This document shows positions 7,861 to 15,343 of a DNA stretch of 15,343 nucleotides, in pieces. A model generated the notes under the pieces. That model made no database searches. It worked only from the letters and a program-made list of their open reading frames with translations, and was not told the DNA's origin. Origin of the DNA: an uncultured Collinsella sp. (lineage in GTDB: Bacteria; Actinomycetota; Coriobacteriia; Coriobacteriales; Coriobacteriaceae). How positions within the stretch are numbered: position 1 is the first letter of the stretch; each line of letters begins with the position of its first letter. Location: the NCBI GenBank assembly GCA_902494555.1, contig CABUTR010000037.1, forward strand, positions 1-15,343. Reading direction: 5' to 3'. The position numbers and the translations under genes were made by a program.

Positions 7861-8238
7861 TTATTTAGCCTTGGGGCGCTTAGCACCGTACTTGGAACGG
7901 GCCTGCATACGGTTCTGGACCGGAGCAGCGTCGTAGGCGCCACGGATGACGTGATAACGGACACCAGGGAGGTCACGGACACGACCGCCGCGGACGAGCA
8001 CGATGGAGTGCTCCTGCAGGTTGTGGCCCTCACCCGGGATGTAAGCAGTAACTTCGATGCCGTTGACAAGGCGAACACGGGCAACCTTACGAAGAGCCGA
8101 GTTCGGCTTCTTGGGGCTCGTGGTGAAGACGCGGGTGCACACGCCGCGCTTCTGGGAGTTGTGCTGCAGAGCAGCGTTCTTGGACTTCTTGGGCACGGAA
8201 CGACGGCCCTGGCGAACCAGCTGGTTAATAGTAGGCAA
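7861..8238 (-). CDS. rpsL: 30S ribosomal protein S12
   Basis: S12 lines the decoding centre and affects accuracy and streptomycin response. The 125-residue protein aligns without gaps to E. coli S12 across the two conserved loops: FTTSPKKPNSALRK with Lys43, and RGGRVRDLPGVRYH, where residue 88 is Arg (codon CGT at 7975-7977) instead of Lys. Lys88 to Arg is a known streptomycin-resistance change in other bacteria. The start is TTG (8236-8238) with AAGGAG 6 nt upstream and the expected N-terminus PTINQLVRQG. It is the first gene of the str operon, about 87 nt downstream of the predicted transcription start. Confidence 0.97.
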   Translation of the reverse strand: MPTINQLVRQGRRSVPKKSKNAALQHNSQKRGVCTRVFTTSPKKPNSALRKVARVRLVNGIEVTAYIPGEGHNLQEHSIVLVRGGRVRDLPGVRYHVIRGAYDAAPVQNRMQARSKYGAKRPKAK

Positions 8239-8331
8239 AGCGTACTCCTTCTCGAATGATTCCAGCTTTCTGTAAAGTGCAACGGCTTGAATCGAGGGGT
8301 CAGCATCCCCCTACGAAACACGCAGTTCGAT

Positions 8332-8360
8332 AGGATACGTGGCGTTAGCTGTGCCGTCAA
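8332..8360 (-). promoter_or_regulatory. sigma-70-type promoter of the str operon
   Basis: On the minus strand TTGACG (8355-8360) is separated by exactly 17 nt from TATCCT (8332-8337). Transcription would start near 8325, giving an 87-nt leader before the rpsL TTG start. The leader holds a short GGGG/CCCC hairpin (about 8294-8311). No other comparable pair is seen upstream of rpsL, and the spacing and position fit the housekeeping sigma factor. Confidence 0.75.
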
Positions 8361-8443
8361 CAGACCACGCCGCCGGGCGTATCCCAAAATGAGCATATTT
8401 CCGCAAAGCCTACACAAAAGGAATCCCCTTCTGTGCGCGGGGG

Positions 8444-8584
8444 CGGATTCCCGAGCCGGGCGGCCCGCTGTTTAAGTTTGCTGCTCTACAGTCCTGGCTC
8501 GCACGGAGGCCACATTAAGTGGCCTCCGGCTCGTGCGGAACTCGCGACAAACTTAAACCGCGGGCCGCCCGGCTCGGGAATCCG
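8444..8584. repeat. long near-perfect inverted repeat with inner hairpin, intergenic
   Basis: The arms at 8444-8480 and 8548-8584 are 37 bp each and complementary at 36 positions (single T-C mismatch at 8469/8559). They begin CGGATTCCCGAGCCGGGCGG and end GTTTAAGTTTG. The 67-bp centre contains a second hairpin, CGGAGGCCAC/GTGGCCTCCG around the loop ATTAA (8504-8528), and two similar direct blocks (TGGCTCGCACGGA and CGGCTCGTGCGGA). No reading frame of interest lies inside. It is about 85 bp upstream of the str -35 box. Possible identities are a MITE-like element, a structured RNA or a transcription barrier; the sequence alone does not decide. Confidence 0.85.
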
Positions 8585-8606
8585 ACGTGCTCGTCGGGGC
8601 AACGTT

Positions 8607-8644
8607 ACCTGCTAAATAGGGACAGGTTTATTTTGGTCGGTTTT
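8607..8644 (+). repeat. left arm of 38-bp inverted repeat flanking the sigma/anti-sigma unit
   Basis: This arm matches the reverse complement of 10353-10390 at 35 of 38 positions, including a perfect 19-base run that starts GGGACAGGTTTATTTTGG (8619 onward). It can fold ACCTG-N11-CAGGT (8607-8627). Both arms point inward and enclose the anti-sigma gene with its terminator and the sigma gene with its promoter. The GGGACAGG hairpin style recalls REP-like sequences linked to Y1 transposases; that link is from memory and unverified. Confidence 0.8.
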
Positions 8645-8682
8645 ATCTGGGGAAACAATAACCGCCCATTTAACGCAAAATA

Positions 8683-8709
8683 GGCCGCTTCCCCTCTTGG
8701 GAAGCGGCC
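8683..8709 (-). terminator. Rho-independent terminator of the sigma/anti-sigma unit
   Basis: An 11-bp perfect stem GGCCGCTTCCC/GGGAAGCGGCC encloses the 5-nt loop CTCTT and is followed on the minus strand by TATTTTG. It starts 6 nt after the stop codon of the anti-sigma gene. Confidence 0.85.
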
Positions 8710-8715
8710 CAGACC

Positions 8716-9792
8716 TTACGAATAGACGATGGTAAAGGGTACTTCTGTTTCGGTCTCTCCTGTTGATGTGTATCTCGTACCCTCGAGGGTTACCGAGACC
8801 ACTTGGTCGACATCAATCAACTTCGTTGGCACCCAGATGTTCTCTCCGCTATTGCGCGCATAAGAAAAATATAAGTTGAACACCCCTGCGTCGTCATCTT
8901 CGATAATCTGCTCCGATCCATCCTTGTAGCTGACGGTCAGCTTATTTTCAACTGCTTCATAGCCCAAATCATCGATGTGCGTCTGGATGGAAAACGGGCT
9001 AATCTCAAGAGGCGAGTCATCGGAGTGGAGTTCCTTTGTATCGACGTACGCTCCAACGCTAAACTCGGGCGTCGATGCCTCGAACGGCTTCGCATCCTCG
9101 CCTTCGCCCTCGGTCCACGAGATATTCCAGGTGACCGCATGTTGAAAACCTCGCTCGCGATCCATAGAAGCAAAGTACATCGTGCCATTAATGACCGTGT
9201 CGCTTGATGTGTCCTTATCAATGGTGCAGCGTGTATCAGCCCATTCCTCGCCGAAGTTCATGCTGGGCGTGCCGATGCCTTGTTCTTCTTCACCATAGAG
9301 AACAAGTTCGCCTGTCTCTGCTGCCGGCTTGTAGTAGTTAACACCATTTGGATTGGACAACGTAAACGTCACGGCACCGCAACCGTTTTTATCGATAGCC
9401 ATATCATGAATGTCGAGTGTATAGCCGTTACCCTCGACGGACAGATTGACCTTCTGTACTGAACCCTCCAGGCTCTGGGGCGCGATGCCATCACCAAACT
9501 CTCTGGTGTAGGTGTATTTAGTCCCCGATGAGCCACCGTTGGTCCAGGTAATGGAATCCCCATTGCCGTGGTTTCCCCAGGCTGAGGCAAAATAGCTGGA
9601 ATTGATAACGGCGTAGGCGACCCCTCCGGTCGCCAGCACTCCGGCAAGACATCCGATCACGGCAATATACAGAGGTTTCGCGTGACCCTTTCGGCGAAGC
9701 GGCTCACCAGCAGCGGCATAAAGAACACGGTCAGCAAGATCGCTATCGGCTTGGACGGACTCGAAGGCCTGCTTGATTTGATTGGATTTCAC
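8716..9792 (-). CDS. putative membrane-anchored anti-sigma factor (DUF4179-like)
   Basis: The 358-residue protein has a short cytosolic N-terminus (1-40, ending in basic residues), one membrane segment (about 41-63, LYIAVIGCLAGVLATGG) and a long extracytoplasmic part of about 295 residues rich in Asp, Glu, Ser and Thr with beta-type sequence. This layout, and its position directly after an ECF sigma gene, fit an anti-sigma factor that holds the sigma at the membrane until an outside signal arrives. The stretch YTLDIHDMAIDKNGCGAVTF resembles DUF4179-type domains. The start is GTG 9792 with AGGAGG 6 nt upstream, 34 nt after the sigma stop. Its G+C is lower than that of the flanking genes. The signal and the release mechanism cannot be told. 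Confidence 0.72.
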   Translation of the reverse strand: MKSNQIKQAFESVQADSDLADRVLYAAAGEPLRRKGHAKPLYIAVIGCLAGVLATGGVAYAVINSSYFASAWGNHGNGDSITWTNGGSSGTKYTYTREFGDGIAPQSLEGSVQKVNLSVEGNGYTLDIHDMAIDKNGCGAVTFTLSNPNGVNYYKPAAETGELVLYGEEEQGIGTPSMNFGEEWADTRCTIDKDTSSDTVINGTMYFASMDRERGFQHAVTWNISWTEGEGEDAKPFEASTPEFSVGAYVDTKELHSDDSPLEISPFSIQTHIDDLGYEAVENKLTVSYKDGSEQIIEDDDAGVFNLYFSYARNSGENIWVPTKLIDVDQVVSVTLEGTRYTSTGETETEVPFTIVYS

Positions 9793-9826
9793 GGTCGCCC
9801 TCCTCTAGGATGAATTTGAGCTTAGA

Positions 9827-10261
9827 TCAACCGCGAGCTAAACGCGTTCGAACGGTCGCGGCTGGTACATGCAACAACTCGGCAATCTCTGAGGTCGAAA
9901 AGCCCAGATAGTAATAGAGCACAATGGGGACACGGAATCGCTCCGGAAGTCGCATAACGTCTGACAGGACCGCCTTGGTCTCATCCTGCGCCGCCGAAAG
10001 CGAATCGGCCAGGTTCTCAATATCCTCTACACGCCTCCATGGCTTTCGAAAGAGCGATTTACATTCATTGATCGTGACCCGGATAAGCCAACGGCGAAGA
10101 TGTTCCCAACTTTCAAAGTGTCCATCGCTTTTAAGCAACTTAAGAAAGACATCTTGGGCAATATCGTCGGCATCGGCACGATCGCGCAGGTACGTCAACG
10201 CGATCCGAAACACGACATCCCGGTGGTCTTCGACCGCCTGTCTAAATGCTTGTTCTTCCAT
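9827..10261 (-). CDS. ECF-type RNA polymerase sigma factor, C-terminus apparently truncated
   Basis: Sigma region 2 is visible at about 10-75, with the core-binding segment DADDIAQDVFLKLL (30-43), and region 4 at about 98-144, with the helix-turn-helix STSEIAELLHVPAATVRTRL. ATG 10261 is chosen because GGAGGTGAT, a full anti-SD match, lies just upstream; the GTG at 10267 is inside that site. The protein is 144 residues and ends TRLARG. After the TGA (9827-9829) the same frame reads SKLKFILEEGD, which resembles the normal end of the recognition helix in this family (RGREKL...EE). A single CGA to TGA change would explain this. The protein may still work, as region 4 is nearly complete. It is cotranscribed with the presumed anti-sigma gene and is likely autoregulated from 10311-10339. 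Confidence 0.85.
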   Translation of the reverse strand: MEEQAFRQAVEDHRDVVFRIALTYLRDRADADDIAQDVFLKLLKSDGHFESWEHLRRWLIRVTINECKSLFRKPWRRVEDIENLADSLSAAQDETKAVLSDVMRLPERFRVPIVLYYYLGFSTSEIAELLHVPAATVRTRLARG

Positions 10262-10310
10262 AATCACCTCCCGGTGACGTTAATGATTATCGATGAGGCC
10301 CTCACTCATA

Positions 10311-10339
10311 GATACGCTCTGGCCGGACGAATTGTTTCA
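10311..10339 (-). promoter_or_regulatory. ECF-type promoter upstream of the sigma gene
   Basis: On the minus strand TGAAAC (10334-10339) is followed after 17 nt by CGTATC (10311-10316). This resembles ECF promoters of the sigma-W type (TGAAAC, then CGTA). No good sigma-70 pair is seen in the gap. The spacing to the ATG at 10261 leaves a leader of about 40 nt. It suggests that the sigma factor drives its own operon. Confidence 0.65.
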
Positions 10340-10352
10340 AATTCAAGCAGGA

Positions 10353-10390
10353 AAAACCTACCAAAATAAACCTGTCCCTTTTTGGCAGGT
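10353..10390 (-). repeat. right arm of 38-bp inverted repeat flanking the sigma/anti-sigma unit
   Basis: This is the reverse-complement partner of 8607-8644, with three mismatches. It lies just upstream of the ECF promoter and 11 bp from the rpoC terminator stem. The two arms span 1784 bp. No target-site duplication is visible outside the arms (compare ACGTT on the left with TCTCTT on the right). Confidence 0.8.
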
Positions 10391-10401
10391 TCTCTTCAAA
10401 A

Positions 10402-10435
10402 AAAGACCCGCTTCCCTGTTGGGAAACGGGTCTTT
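10402..10435 (-). terminator. Rho-independent terminator of the rpoBC operon
   Basis: The stem AAAGACCCG/CGGGTCTTT (10402-10410 with 10427-10435) continues, after one mismatch, as TTCCC/GGGAA around the loop TGTT. On the minus strand the stem ends in a run of seven T. It lies 26 nt after the rpoC stop codon. Confidence 0.9.
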
Positions 10436-10461
10436 GGAAGGGCGGTTAACGTACTAGGAAA

Positions 10462-14937
<4,476 letters not shown>

Positions 14938-14943
14938 AGTCAA

Positions 14944-15343
<400 letters not shown>

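Noticed and set aside
8430..8590. CRISPR array or tRNA gene in the repeat-rich gap
   Set aside because: There is one palindrome, not regularly spaced direct repeats, and no cloverleaf or anticodon arm can be drawn.
9827..9829. Selenocysteine decoding of the TGA in the sigma gene
   Set aside because: No selenoprotein family is involved and no SECIS-like hairpin is evident right after it; a nonsense change is simpler.

Overview
The window looks like part of the chromosome of a coriobacterial actinobacterium, most likely Collinsella or a close relative. The basis is the high G+C coding sequence, an actinobacterial-type RpoC combined with a Firmicutes-like fabH-acpP-fabK-fabD-fabG order, and frequent TTG/GTG starts behind strong AGGAGG-type ribosome binding sites. 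The genus is an inference; no rRNA gene is present to settle it.

Layout, left to right. Positions 1-3756 (minus strand) hold the start-proximal part of a type II fatty acid synthesis operon: fabH, acpP, fabK, fabD and a fabG cut by the window edge. It is tightly packed, with a fabK/fabD overlap. Divergent from fabH is a class I biotin-protein ligase (birA, 3933-4709), which would biotinylate the acetyl-CoA carboxylase carrier protein that feeds the pathway. The 176-base gap between them carries a 19-bp direct repeat that brackets a possible fabH -10 box. A strong bidirectional terminator (4770-4806) separates birA from the convergent str operon.

Positions 4826-8360 are the str operon on the minus strand: a sigma-70 promoter at 8332-8360, then rpsL, rpsG, fusA and rpsJ. 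tuf is absent, and rpsJ (S10) ends the unit instead of leading the S10 operon. Positions 8239-8715 have no gene but hold the str promoter, a 37-bp near-perfect inverted repeat with an inner hairpin (8444-8584), one arm of a second inverted repeat, and a terminator.

Positions 8716-10339 hold a two-gene unit, an ECF sigma factor and a membrane-anchored presumed anti-sigma protein, with an ECF-type (probably autoregulatory) promoter. The unit is visibly poorer in G+C than its neighbours and is flanked by 38-bp inverted repeats (8607-8644 and 10353-10390). It sits between rpoBC and the str operon, which are usually neighbours in actinobacteria. The sigma gene appears to have lost its last residues to a TGA codon.

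Positions 10462-15343 hold rpoC and the 3' end of rpoB (minus strand), closed by a strong terminator. RpoC has a C-terminal extension of about 220 residues containing a helix-hairpin-helix segment that resembles the C-terminal domain of the RNA polymerase alpha subunit. I consider this the most interesting feature of the window, with the inverted-repeat-flanked sigma/anti-sigma unit second.
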